This document shows positions 1-11,224 of a DNA stretch of 64,000 bases, piece by piece (position 1 is the stretch's first letter; each line of letters starts with the position of its first letter). The notes below the pieces were generated by a model. That model saw only the letters and a program-made list of their open reading frames with translations, was not told the origin of the DNA and did no database searches. A program made the translations under genes and the position numbers. The DNA comes from Flectonema sp. DT1601 (lineage: Eukaryota; Euglenozoa; Diplonemea; Diplonemida; Diplonemidae), in assembly GCA_964019425.1 (NCBI GenBank), contig OZ025810.1, forward strand, positions 620,001 to 684,000. The letters run 5' to 3'.

Positions 1-839
1 GAAAGTACGAGGCAGAGAACTTCTCCACCCGTCCCTGCGCCTCCGCCTTATTGATCTCGGACCATTTGGGAACTATTGTTTCCCAAAAGCTGCGGATTTT
101 GTAGAGCTTGTCAGTAGGTACGGGGTTGGTGACAGTGTAAAACTTTAGATTGGTTCGAATTTAGAGGAACCGATCTCAGGAAGCGAAGTGGGGTGTGTAC
201 GCTGGGTCTGATGTACCGTTCCTGTAATCTGAGATATTTGGCTTATCACAGAGACCCACGAGGATATTGAGTCCTAAAGAGAGTTTGAGTTCAGCTACGT
301 TAAGATTGAGTGCCTAGTTGTTGCTGCAGTGCGAAATCATCTCATCACCTTTGGGGTGAACACAAGTTCAAATTTCTGCAGTTCCTTCATCAATTTCAGG
401 TCTGACATGTCCTGCAAGGACCGCCGAAACGTGTGTCGTCTTACCTTGGTGATTTTCTTGCTCCATTTCAGAGGGGAAATGCTTGGCTCTATTGTACTCT
501 TTTCATCGCTCGAAGAAGACTCAGGAGCACCCGAATCTGGGATAGGTGACCCTACTGAATCATTTTCGATGGAAATAGTTTTAGGGATTTTAATTTTTGG
601 CTGAAAACATGGGATAGTCATGGGCAACCTGGCTAAGACTGTTCCCAGTGCAGAAAAAAAAAAAAGAACTTTTTCTCAGAAAAAGCTGGTGATTTTTGCA
701 GCACGATCCCACATAAAATTTGTCGTTTTTGGGCAGCTCTGGCTCCACCCTTGTACTCACAAGGTACATTTTTCCCCTTTGTCAAAAAAAAAAAAACGCG
801 AAAGGCCACTATAGTGGCCTTCAGGGCTTAAAGGGTTAA
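1..839 (-). mobile_element. Decayed piggyBac-type DNA transposon, 5' part
   Basis: Read on the minus strand, positions 305-1 give a broken reading that matches the middle of piggyBac transposases: a flGl-like block (LSLGLNILVGL), then a DRFL-x-IRTNLKFYTVTN block, then PTDKLYKIRSFWETIVPKW, which corresponds to the conserved 'D-lyKir' segment just before the catalytic DDD region. A 96-residue open frame at 627-337 (acidic, Ser-rich, then basic) would be the N-terminal part, in another frame. The reading carries at least three stop codons and one frame change, so this copy is dead. The outer end reads CCCTTTAAGCCCTGAAGG next to TTAA at 836-839, the target site piggyBac always uses. The other end lies outside the window. 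Family assignment rests on remembered motifs, with no alignment run. Confidence 0.75.
801..839 (-). repeat. piggyBac terminal repeat with TTAA target site
   Basis: TTAA at 836-839 is followed inward by CCCTTTAAGCCCTGAAGG and a perfect 20-bp palindrome at 802-821 (AAGGCCACTATAGTGGCCTT). A CCCT start abutting TTAA is typical of piggyBac ends. The inner palindrome is likely a subterminal transposase-binding or hairpin element (inference). Confidence 0.7.
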
Positions 840-1184
840 TATAAAACATTTCTTCATAATTACATCACTCGTACCATTGAGACCGTAAAGCCAGACAGCG
901 TATCACCTTTCATCTGTATTATTATTTTACTGTTATGTTTAATATAAAAAAGATGTTTTATCAAGCACAGCCGCCCACTCACTGTTGGACTACAACACTG
1001 ACCATATTCATGGAGCTGTGTTTGCCCATAAAGAGAAAGAAAAAAAAGGAAAATAATTAAACCAACCAAGTTGGTTTCAAAATGAAAAACTTACTTTCGC
1101 ACGTTCAACAAGAAACAAATGAAAGAAATGAAATGATAAAAAGAATCACAACAACCAACCTTGTGAAGAGAGAGAACCGTAATC
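840..1184. other. Flank between piggyBac and EFL copy A
   Basis: AT-rich 345-bp stretch containing the 3' untranslated region of the EFL gene to its right. No reading frame, RNA gene or repeat that I can support. Confidence 0.5.
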
Positions 1185-2733
1185 TTACTTCTTCTTGGTG
1201 GCGGCAACCTTCTCAGTGGTCTTGGTAACCTTTCCAAGCATGACAACACCGTTACCTTCCATGATAGCGACACGGGAAAGACCCTCGCAGTTCTTGAACG
1301 AGTCAACAACAAGTGGCTGTTGTGGGGTGAACACAACCTCAGCCATCTCGTTAGCCTTCAGGCAGTGGGGTTCCTCAGCCTTCTTTCCTCCGGTCTCTTT
1401 ACCCATCTTCCACACCAACTGGGTCATTCTCACGGCGGATCTTCCGGTACGCACGAAGCATACTGGAGTGTATCCAACCTTCAACTCACCAGGGTGGTCA
1501 AGGATCTGAACCTGGGCAGTGAAGGTTCCGGCCTCCTTCAAGGATCCGTCCTTCTTGTACACCATCACGTCTCCGGTACGAGGCATGTTGTCCTTGTTAA
1601 GTCCCTTAACGTTAAGACCAACGTTGTCTCCGGCCTTGGCCTCGTCAGTACGCTTGTGGTGCATTTCACAGGTGAATACCTTTCCAGTGCACGCGTTGGC
1701 GGCAGTGTGGGTTGGAAGGAAGAGAACTTCCTCACCAGGCTTAACAATTCCCTGCTCAACACGTCCAGTGATGACATCACCAACTCCCTTAATCTGTTTT
1801 CAGTGTTTGTTTTTTGATAAATTTCCTTCCTTTTCACTTCTATTCATCTTTGCTATTAACAAAAACGAAATATATTTCCAATCCTCAATTCTTACAAAGC
1901 AAAACAAAATCAAACAAAACACAAACCTTGTAGACTCCTGAGACAGGCATTCTCATTGGGGCGTCGTTCTTACGCTCAGGCATACGAACCATGTCGTTCA
2001 AAGCATCTCTGAGGGTGTTGATGTGAAGCTTCTCATCAGCTCCGATGAGGACTTCCTGTCCCTTCCACCAGTCCATCTTCACAGACTTCTTCAACAAGTT
2101 GTCTCCGATCCATCCTGAGATTGGGATGACTGGAACAGACTTCTCAACGAAGTCCTTCTTCCATCCAGTCTTGATAAGCATACTCTTCATCTCTTCCTTG
2201 ATCTCAGTGAATCTCTCCTCCTTGTACTTGGCGACATCACAGTCCATCTTGTTGATTCCGACGATCAACTGCTTTACTCCCAACAAGTTGATAAGACGAG
2301 CGTGTTGACGGGTCTGTCCCTGGATCTCTCCGGCCTTGTGGTTTCCACGGGCGATGGCACTGACGAAGTTACCGTCAGCTGGAACCATCAGAAGAGCAAC
2401 ATCGGCCTGGGAGGCTCCAGTGATCATGTTCTTGATGAAATCTCTGTGTCCTGGGGCGTCGATGACGGTGTAGTGCCACTTGTCTGTGAAGAACTCCTTG
2501 GTGGTACAGGCGATGGTCACACCTCTCTCACGCTCCTCCTTCTGACGGTCCATGTAGAACGCGAAGGCGAACGATTGCTTTCCAAGACGCTCAGCCTCGG
2601 CCTTCAACTTCTCCATCTCACGCTCTGGGATTCCACCCAACTCGAAGAGAAGACGTCCGGTGGTGGTCGACTTTCCACTGTCAACGTGACCGCAGATCAC
2701 GATGGACAAATGGTCCTTTCCGTCAGTTGCCAT
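1185..2733 (-). CDS. EFL: Elongation factor-like GTPase (EFL), tandem copy A
   Basis: Delivers aminoacyl-tRNA to the ribosome with GTP, replacing EF-1alpha. Predicted exons are 2733-1927 and 1793-1185, joined across a 133-nt GT-AG intron after GVYK, giving 471 residues. G1 is GHVDSGKST (residues 15-23), G3 is DAPGH (near 93) and G4 is NKMD (near 155). The C-terminal third carries GELKVGYTPVCFVRTGRSAV and KMGKETGGKK instead of the EF-1alpha LDCHTAH block, which is the mark of EFL (remembered family knowledge). The tail is Lys-rich (ATKKK). It starts at the ATG 20 nt after a TTGTTCAG acceptor-like site. It is the downstream member of a head-to-tail pair and its protein is identical to copy B as far as I compared; only two exon base differences were noticed. 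The intron differs at about a dozen positions. Confidence 0.93.
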
Positions 2734-3024
2734 TTTGGTTTTTGAAGATTATTCTGAACAAGAAAGGTGTTCGTTGAAACAAAGCTTCCCAGAAAAAATG
2801 GATATCTCGAGTGAGTGAAAATGAGCACGACGTATACCGCACGCCTTCTCTGTGATCCGGAAAAAGCAAAAAACGAAAAGTGAAAAGAAAAAGAAAAATG
2901 AGCCCCGAAAGGCAACCTAAAGAGCGGAAGTTGAAAAGTAAATTAAATTGGAACTGTGCGCGGGAGACCAGACAAGCTGGTCTCTACCGTTTTGGAATTT
3001 GTGAAGAAAGGCAAAACCGTAATC
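2734..3024. other. Short spacer between tandem EFL genes, with hairpin
   Basis: Only 291 bp separate the two EFL coding regions. The spacer holds a perfect 8-bp stem with 5-nt loop at 2964-2984 (GAGACCAG acaag CTGGTCTC), near the 3' end of copy B, and the acceptor-like TTGTTCAG before copy A. The spacing is compact enough for a single transcript cut by trans-splicing and polyadenylation (inference). Confidence 0.5.
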
Positions 3025-4573
3025 TTACTTCTTCTTGGTGGCGGCAACCTTCTCAGTGGTCTTGGTAACCTTTCCAAGCATGACAACACCGTTACCTTCC
3101 ATGATAGCGACACGGGAAAGACCCTCGCAGTTCTTGAACGAGTCAACAACAAGTGGCTGTTGTGGGGTGAACACAACCTCAGCCATCTCGTTAGCCTTCA
3201 GGCAGTGGGGTTCCTCAGCCTTCTTTCCTCCGGTCTCTTTACCCATCTTCCATACCAACTGGGTCATTCTCACGGCGGATCTTCCGGTACGCACGAAGCA
3301 TACTGGAGTGTATCCAACCTTCAACTCACCAGGGTGGTCAAGGATCTGAACCTGGGCAGTGAAGGTTCCGGCCTCCTTCAAGGATCCGTCCTTCTTGTAC
3401 ACCATCACGTCTCCGGTACGAGGCATGTTGTCCTTGTTAAGTCCCTTAACGTTAAGACCAACGTTGTCTCCGGCCTTGGCCTCGTCAGTACGCTTGTGGT
3501 GCATTTCACAGGTGAATACCTTTCCAGTGCACGCGTTGGCGGCAGTGTGGGTTGGAAGGAAGAGAACTTCCTCACCAGGCTTAACAATTCCCTGCTCAAC
3601 ACGTCCAGTGATGACATCACCAACTCCCTTAATCTGTTTTCAGTTTTTGTTTTTGATACGTTTCCTTCCTTTTCACTTCTCATCACCTTTGCCATTATCA
3701 AAAAACGAAATATATTTCCAAGCCTCAATTCTTACAAAGCAAAACAAAACAAAACAAAACACAAACCTTGTAGACTCCTGAGACAGGCATTCTCATTGGG
3801 GCGTCGTTCTTACGCTCAGGCATACGAACCATGTCGTTCAAAGCATCTCTGAGGGTGTTGATGTGAAGCTTCTCATCAGCTCCGATGAGGACTTCCTGTC
3901 CCTTCCACCAGTCCATCTTCACAGACTTCTTCAACAAGTTGTCTCCGATCCATCCTGAGATTGGGATGACTGGAACAGACTTCTCAACGAAGTCCTTCTT
4001 CCATCCAGTCTTGATAAGCATACTCTTCATCTCTTCCTTGATCTCAGTGAATCTCTCCTCCTTGTACTTGGCGACATCACAGTCCATCTTGTTGATTCCG
4101 ACGATCAACTGCTTTACTCCCAACAAGTTGATAAGACGAGCGTGTTGACGGGTCTGTCCCTGGATCTCTCCGGCCTTGTGGTTTCCACGGGCGATGGCAC
4201 TGACGAAGTTACCGTCAGCTGGAACCATCAGAAGAGCAACATCGGCCTGGGAGGCTCCAGTGATCATGTTCTTGATGAAATCTCTGTGTCCTGGGGCGTC
4301 GATGACGGTGTAGTGCCACTTGTCTGTGAAGAACTCCTTGGTGGTACAGGCGATGGTCACACCTCTCTCACGCTCCTCCTTCTGACGGTCCATGTAGAAC
4401 GCGAAGGCGAACGATTGCTTTCCAAGACGCTCAGCCTCGGCCTTCAACTTCTCCATCTCACGCTCTGGGATTCCACCCAACTCGAAGAGAAGACGTCCAG
4501 TGGTGGTCGACTTTCCACTGTCAACGTGACCGCAGATCACGATGGACAAATGGTCCTTTCCGTCAGTTGCCAT
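3025..4573 (-). CDS. EFL: Elongation factor-like GTPase (EFL), tandem copy B
   Basis: Second EFL gene with the same layout: exons 4573-3767 and 3633-3025 around a 133-nt intron, 471 residues. All GTPase motifs are intact (GHVDSGKST, DAPGH, NKMD), so it should be functional. The 5' untranslated stretch between the CGTTCAG acceptor-like site and the ATG matches copy A, and similarity stops about 50 bp upstream of the ATG. Exons are nearly identical to copy A while introns differ by about 10 percent and the outer flanks are unrelated. This points to recent exon homogenisation (gene conversion) or strong constraint on codons rather than a very recent whole-unit duplication. Role and localisation (cytosolic translation) are as for copy A. 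Confidence 0.93.
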
Positions 4574-4954
4574 TTTGGTTTTTGAAGATTATTCTGAACG
4601 AGAAAGGTATTCGTTGAAACAAAAGCAGCCAAAATTTAAAAAAAAAGAATTAATAATAACACACGACCATAAGAAAGCCTTAATAATACTGTTAACGAGA
4701 ACAGTTCAATGTGTGTCGAACTCAAAACAATCTGGATTCTCTGAATGTGAAAATTTATTGTAGTGACCGACTCATAAAAATAATTTATTATTTTTACAAC
4801 ATTTTTTTCACAATCGTTGATCGTGAGGCAGCGTCGTTGACGTGTCGTAGGTTGTAACTAAAACATAAAATATTATAATTGCAGATTGCCACACGTCAAT
4901 ATGTCAGTGGCCTAGGAAGGTAGCTTTTAAGACAAACATCTGTAGTATTTGCGT
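4574..4954. other. Intergenic, EFL copy B to methyltransferase-like gene
   Basis: AT-rich 381 bp holding the 5' leader of EFL copy B and the presumed 3' untranslated region of the methyltransferase-like gene's neighbour. I see no frame or repeat here. Confidence 0.4.
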
Positions 4955-6387
4955 TTAGTCTTCCGAGTCTGGACATTTAGAGTATGGAACTGGATTAGGC
5001 TTGGTGACTTCAGCACATCCATAAACAGAAAAGTGAGTTTCACAAGAATATGGAGATGGTGAGTTCTCCATGTCGACTCTAAACAGTTCTCTGTCCCAAT
5101 CTTTTTCTCCTTTTTTCTTGTCTCCAGGTAACCATTTGACTGAACCAACTTTAGTAACAGTTCCAGTGACACTTTTAGCTTTCAACGAGTCTATTATAAT
5201 TTGTTTGATGTCTGAACGACCATCGTACCATTTTACGAAGTTCTTAGATCCGACCTGCTTCATAAATCTCGGACCAAAATCTCCAGCAATTGGAAGCTCA
5301 ATAAAGGTAGTCTTCGCGTTCATAAGTAAATTGACTAAAACACCTTCAAAGGAAGTTCTGTCAGGCATTTCAAACCAATGAAAAACAGACAACACGAATT
5401 GATAATCGTGTCCGCTAGTTTTTTCTAACAGTTTGTCAAAGTGAGCTGGTTTCGCTGCTGTTTGACAAATGGTAACTCTTTCACCTCTTCCGTATTCCTT
5501 AATCTTCGATGACTGAATAGTCAAAACGTCGTGAGTTGCGCTATTCTTCCAAATCGATCCCCCAAACCCTCCCATGTCTAAGGCTATAACATTTGCCTTT
5601 TGAAAGGCATATGATGTAGATATACTGAAGTAGCCCTCGTCAGCTCTGTTTTTTTTTTTTTTTTTGTAATGAAATAAAAACAATTAATCATATATTCCCA
5701 TCACATACCCGTAGTCTATTACACTTATCTCTTTATCTGTAATCATGTCAGCAGTCATCGATGCGTAAATCATTGTCCATCTTTCTTGGTTTCGTTTTCT
5801 GTTGTTGTTTTTTTTTTTTTTGCATCGAACATGTGTTGCATTTTCGCGTAGGAGGGATTCAAAAACATACTTATTGTATCCAAACGGTGGTGATAGATAC
5901 GGAGTTCCATCGCGTTTTTCAACCTCACCAGTGATGTGGGTCTCAGCGACGCCTTCTGACTTTGATTTTTTCCATTCCTGTGTTGATGTGTGTGTTTGTT
6001 TATTTTAAAGTTTAACTAATACATGTTTATGTTTTTTTTTTTTTTTTTTTTCTTTTGTACGCACCTTATCACTGTCAATACTGTTTGAATCAACAGAAAC
6101 AGTTTTTTGTTGAATTTCTTTATTGTTAGTTATTGGTTTCTGAATAGTAGAACGGACCTTTTCATCCGCTACCTCACTAGGAGTAAGCTGACCTACTACC
6201 GTTATATCTTGTTGGGCAACACCAAATACCGACCAGTATGCCACCTGTTTTGTTTTTTTTTGTTGTTTTGGGGTTAGAGAATAAAGTCGTTTTTCCTTAT
6301 ACGAACATTCTGAAAGAATACATGACATACCAGCAGCATCACTACTGCTACCATGACTATTCTGAGCTCTTTACCTTCTAACTTCAT
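4955..6387 (-). CDS. Type II membrane protein with methyltransferase-like domain
   Basis: Predicted five exons: 6387-6331, 6244-6065, 5977-5871, 5798-5709 and 5645-4955, all GT-AG and in frame, giving about 374 residues. Exon 1 plus the start of exon 2 encode a short basic N-terminus and a hydrophobic segment (IVMVAVVMLLVAYWSVFGVA), i.e. a signal anchor. The luminal part would begin with a Ser/Thr-rich linker. The block VIDYGADEGYFS (created at an exon junction) resembles motif I of class I SAM-dependent methyltransferases, followed by an acidic motif ALDMG and a VLSVFHWFE block. No specific family is recognised. Several introns have long T/A runs next to the acceptor. A CAACTAG acceptor-like site lies 18 nt before the ATG. 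A secretory-pathway sugar or protein methyltransferase is possible but inferred. Confidence 0.7.
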
Positions 6388-6614
6388 GGTGTGTAAAAGA
6401 TTTACCTAGTTGAACGAGTAGGATGTGTTATTATGACCGAATTTCATAATAAGTATGCAATTTGACGAGAAGCACAAAGTACATTTTGAAGAACTCTAAT
6501 GTGAGCATAGATGTTCTTTCTCATTTGTTTGAGATTGAGCATCAATTTAAAAATAAATAAATAAATAAAAAAAAGTGTGAGTAAGTGGAATCTTTGTTCT
6601 TCAGCTAGTTGACA

Positions 6615-7817
6615 CTAATAGTTGGTATAAGAAGAATTGGTTAATCGGAAAGCAGGTCGCCGAGGACGTTTGGGTATCCGAAATTCAATGCCGAATTCCT
6701 TAGTACAGTCATTCATGAATGATTCCACCATATGAGGTTTACATGCTGTGTAAATTCTGATCATAGTGGTTGATAGAACAAGAAGGGATTTCTTGTCGGT
6801 TCGTGCGTCTTTTACACCTCGCTTGAAGATACGTTCTGCCTTCACTTTAATAAATTCTCTTTTCGGTTTTGAAGTAATCTCACAGTGGGAAGCATAACAG
6901 TTTAGGATGGCCGCATAGGTGAAACTGTTAAGTTTAATATTCTTGTCATTCATGATTATTACAATTTTGTCCACAGCAGCGATATCTCCGGTTGGGCAGA
7001 AGCATCTAATCAGTTGGCTGTATTCTTTCTCGGTGATGACCACGTTACCAGAATTCAACATTCGCATCGCCTCAACACCAGCGACGTGATCACCACGAAT
7101 AGAAGCTTCGTAAAGTAGTTTTTTATCAATAGTAACATCTGACTTGTATCCGAATAAACGCATGAATTGACGAATTTCGTTCCTCTCTTGAGTGTCAGTG
7201 TGCGATGATATGATTGATCTAAATAATACTAAATCAGGTCGCGGTCCTGTTTCGTGAAGTAGTTTAAGTATGCTGACCAGAGGCTGACCGTCTCTTGCTA
7301 ATATAATTAAGTTATCAGTGATAACGTGTAAGGATTGGTGAGTACCTTTGTATAATTGTTTTACCAAGTCTGGTCTTCTACATGCTGTGAAGATACTTCC
7401 AATGGCATTTTCACAATAAGTATTTCTTATTCTGTATTTATTTGGTTCGTTTAGAATTCGTCGAGCAAGTGTCAGAGCTTCATCAAGCCTGTTTTGTCGA
7501 CGTAGCATAGTCAGAGTTGTTGTTAATGTTTTTGTTCCAATGTGGAAACCTTCCTTCTCAAGTCGTTTTGTCATCTCTACCGGGTGTGCTTTTGCTTCTA
7601 ACAAGAGACGTGTTTTTAGTTCCACAGCTGCAGCACCGTCTGATAGGTGTGATGGGCGGCCTTTCAGAACTTCCGTTTTCATATTCCATAGTTTCAGTTC
7701 ACCTGCTACGGCTGGGTTAGCAGCTTTTCCCAACGCTGTCATTGACTCAATTGCGTGCATAGAACCCTTACCAAATTCAGGGATCGCAATCAGCGAGACT
7801 CGTATCCTTGAAAACAT
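6615..7817 (-). CDS. Pentatricopeptide-repeat (PPR) protein
   Basis: Intronless, 400 residues. The N-terminus (MFSRIRVSLIAIPEF) is basic and hydroxylated with no acidic residues early, fitting a mitochondrial import signal. The rest is alpha-helical with PPR-like spacing: segments such as TLTTTLTMLRRQNRLDEALT, PDLVLFRSIISS and NSFTYAAILNCYA show the typical 'tyn-li-a' helix-A pattern. PPR proteins bind organelle RNA and act in processing, editing or translation. Repeats are degenerate, so no RNA target can be read. It starts at the ATG 19 nt after a TTAAACAG acceptor-like site, 227 bp downstream of the methyltransferase-like gene and in the same direction. Confidence 0.7.
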   Translation of the reverse strand: MFSRIRVSLIAIPEFGKGSMHAIESMTALGKAANPAVAGELKLWNMKTEVLKGRPSHLSDGAAAVELKTRLLLEAKAHPVEMTKRLEKEGFHIGTKTLTTTLTMLRRQNRLDEALTLARRILNEPNKYRIRNTYCENAIGSIFTACRRPDLVKQLYKGTHQSLHVITDNLIILARDGQPLVSILKLLHETGPRPDLVLFRSIISSHTDTQERNEIRQFMRLFGYKSDVTIDKKLLYEASIRGDHVAGVEAMRMLNSGNVVITEKEYSQLIRCFCPTGDIAAVDKIVIIMNDKNIKLNSFTYAAILNCYASHCEITSKPKREFIKVKAERIFKRGVKDARTDKKSLLVLSTTMIRIYTACKPHMVESFMNDCTKEFGIEFRIPKRPRRPAFRLTNSSYTNY

Positions 7818-8052
7818 TTTGTACTCAAAACCTTACCTGTTTAATTATTATATTTACTTTCTTAATGTCCATTTTGCTGAACAGATATCAAACATGAGGC
7901 TCATCATCAGTGTGGTCTTATCTGTGAGAGAACTGAATTTATTTACTAATAATTATATTCTTGAAATGAAAAAACAGATTGCCGTTCTCACGACACGCCA
8001 TTTAATGGGGCAAGAAGTGTCAATCAGCGACCTCAACGGTGCAGAGACAACC

Positions 8053-8080
8053 AGAGAGAGGAGAGAGAGAGAGAGAGAGG
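8053..8080. repeat. GA dinucleotide microsatellite
   Basis: Run of GA/GAGG units about 28 bp long, just upstream of the PPR gene (on its 5' side). Confidence 0.8.
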
Positions 8081-9845
8081 TTAAGTTCACCTTGCACTGT
8101 AAAAGACATCCTCATTATCGAACTTTGATAATTCAGTGTAAGGACCAGTAATCAAAAGTGAAAGGTATTGAGAGAGGAAAAAATAATGGGGGGAAAAAAA
8201 GAAGAAAAAAATTCACCAACAAGTTCCACATTCAGAACTGAAGTTGCTACACTAAAGTTATCCTTCGGGTAGAAATACTAACTACATGTAGAAAACTATC
8301 AAGTGTGGGAAAATGACCGGAATGACAGATTTCAGGTCGGGAAAGGGAAGAAGGAAGGAGCAAAAAAGATTTTGTTATGTCCGCTCTTCTTATTTAGTTT
8401 AGAGAAAATGAGTTGTGTGTGTGTTTTTTTTTTTTTTTTTTTTTTTTGTTATAAAAAAAACACTCCCGCACTAAAATAAAAAATAAAAAATAAATAAAAA
8501 AAAAATACCGACAACAGGAATTACTCCTGTGTAGCAAAAAAAACCTCCAAAATTCAAGAATTTAGGATTTGTTGCTTTTTATAAGTATTTTAAAAATAAA
8601 AAATAAAAAATAAAAATAAAAAACAACGAAAATATTTAGCAAATCAAAAAACCAGTTTAAGTTGTCCCAATACAGCAGCCCCAAGACAATCCAATCAGGC
8701 ACAACTCAAATGATTCATTTATTGTTTGCGTTTTTTTTTTTTTGTTTTGTTTTTTGCTTTGTGATAAAAAAAAAAAAAAAAAAAAAAAAAGGGAAATTTA
8801 ACTTTTTTGATTTTGTACGTAAAAATACAAAATGTTTTTGTATCATAAAAACAACATAAACGATAATTTTTTTTACATTAAATTTTTTTTTTAGATACAG
8901 TTGACTAAAAAAAAAAGGTAAATGTTAATGTGAAAAGGAAGTTGAAATATTTTTTTGAATACATTTATGAAGAAATAAATATCTGTATTGTACCACAGTT
9001 CACTAAAATAAACGATAGTTGTGATACAAAAAAAAAAAAAAAAGAAGAAAAAAAAAAAGGGTAGTAGTAGGTAAATCATACCCCTACTAAATCGGCACAA
9101 ATAAATAATAAAAAAAAAGGGGGGTGCCGATGAGAATAAGTTTTATTTTTTTTTATTCATCAGACCATTCACGCTTTAAACAAAAAAATGTGTATCTTTT
9201 TTTTTTTTTTTTTTTTTTCTTTCAACGAAAGGTAAATAGCAGCAGACAAGATTAAAAAAAAAAAAAAAAAAAAATTGTTTTGACAGCGGAGAGTTCTTTT
9301 TTTTATCACACAAAAAAATAAAAAATAATAAGAACAAAACAAAAAATAAAACAAAATAAGAAATTGTAAAACCTGCTGAGTTATGCACAGGTGATGAAGA
9401 AAAAGTACTAATAGGAAACTAGCAAAAGAAAATAGGTTCCAACGAGCACCAAGTACTGGCAGAAAAATAAAACTTATTAAAAAAGAAATCAACAAGAACG
9501 GGGAAATAAATTATTTTAAATTTTTTTCTGACATCTTTTTTTCATATTTTTTTTTTCCACCCAATTCAGAAATCACTGCAGGGCAGAGAAGGCACCAAGC
9601 TTTTTTTTTTTTTTTTTTGCTGTTGATGATGTTTTTTATTTAACAAATAAACAAAAAATATTTTATAAAAATTAAAAGCCGCATAAAAAAAGAAAAAACG
9701 CCAACCGAGGGATGAAAACTTCGCCACTGGCTGCGAACCAAAAGTATTTCTTATTCACTTATTTTTTTATTTTTTTTACCAAGTCTTGGAAGCTCACAGA
9801 GAATCATTGTTAGATCATTACTAGCCAACTGTGGGGACTCTCACA

Positions 9846-9898
9846 GACGATGAGAGACGTAAAATAACCTGAAACAGGTAACTACCTAAACCCACCGC
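9846..9898 (-). ncRNA. Candidate structured RNA, copy 1
   Basis: This 53-bp block recurs at 43376-43428 with 43 identities, and all ten differences are transitions. Read on the minus strand, 9867-9879 forms ACCTG-ttt-CAGGT. In the other copy the same stem reads ATTTG-ttc-CAAGT, so one C-G pair became U-A and one became U-G while pairing was kept; on the plus strand the second change would give a C-A mismatch. Outside the block the copies diverge, though both have a further hairpin downstream (minus strand). A small non-coding RNA or an old repeat with folded RNA fits. I could not match it to U1-U6, RNase P/MRP, SRP, vault or telomerase RNA. Confidence 0.4.
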
Positions 9899-11224
9899 CC
9901 AACAAGAACGAATAATTCTCTTATGGAAAACAAACAAAAAATAGTTTTATTTTTTTTTTTTTTTTTTTTTTTTTTAGAGAATTGTTAGACAAAAAGAATT
10001 AGCTTTTTTAACTTAGTACTAGTTATTAAAATAGTAAAAAAAAAAAACACCGTCGATGTTTTGTTTTTGCACGAAACTGCAGGAGTTTTTTTTTTTTTTT
10101 TTTTTTGCATCCATTTAGAATTCCATTACACTACACATTTATGCATCACTAGGTTAACTCAAATAGAGCCACGAGGCAACATCAATGAAAGTAGACCCAA
10201 TCTTGTTGGAATTTTTAGTATTGAAGGAAAAAAAAATAGAATAGAATCATTTTATTTTGTAAAAATTAACAATCTGCTAAACGGTAACAGTGAACTATAG
10301 TGATTTTTTTTTTTGTTTTTGTTTTTTGTTTTTTTTTTTTCCTTCTACTACATTAATTAGTATAGTGTCCCCCAGCTAGCAGTTCTGAGAGTTTAATTAG
10401 AAAAAAATAATTATAATAAAAACAGCAAAAAAAAAGGTCGTAAAGGTGAACGCATCTTCTTTTTTTTTAGTGAAATCTACCCTTACAAATAATCACCATT
10501 TTCAAAGGGGGGGGAGCAATACGATACGAAAATATCTCTCTCTCCGGGAAGAATACTGCAAAGGGGGGGTTCAACCACTTGATAACCTAACATCAGTTTT
10601 AGATACAGTGACTGCAGGAGGGAGAGGAGTCACAGTTTGATATATTCAAGAAAAGAAAGAAAAGAAAAAAAAAATACCCGTACCGTATCGACTTATAACT
10701 AAAACAAACATTAGTCATGATACATGTTTACCCACAGGTAATCTTAGAATATTGCTAAACACTCGGTTGATGACGTAGAGGACTATTAAATGTTTCCAAC
10801 TTAGCCGCATACACATCTCTTTTTCTGGGTTGTCATTCAGTGCAAGTACAGAAAAAGAGAGAAATGTATGTTCGAATATGTAAAGAACCACAACTAGAGT
10901 TGTATCATAAAAACATTTAAAAAAAAAAAATGATAATTTAGCATTAGTTAGAAATAGTGACTGAGCATTACCGAAATAGGAGGGAGGTAACTTGATACTG
11001 ATGATTAAATATAAAGCAACTTGAAACTGGCTAAAACTAATATAGGGTTCGGCCAAACCTGGTAATGAAAAGTGACCAACAGTCGGTATCGATAAAGAGA
11101 GAGGTGGCACTATAAATATAAATTAAGGTTCGCCCCAAAAACTGGTTGCCTTGGGAGTACATAAGTAGCTCCCCTAAGGTTAAGAAATAAGGTCGATAAG
11201 TTTCTAACGAGGTGTGGAAAGAGA

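Noticed and set aside
2956-3852. Long plus-strand frame opposite the EFL gene
   Set aside because: Antisense shadow of a strongly biased coding sequence; no independent features.
1185-4573. Canonical EF-1alpha identity
   Set aside because: The C-terminal region lacks the LDCHTAH block and carries EFL-type blocks instead.
9846-9898. CCTAAACCC string as a telomerase RNA template
   Set aside because: Only about one repeat length, present in both copies within an otherwise unrelated context; pseudoknot and template boundary not visible.
10715-11110. 131-residue minus-strand frame
   Set aside because: No domain, no start-proximal acceptor pattern, and a Phe run from a homopolymer; likely chance in AT-rich DNA.
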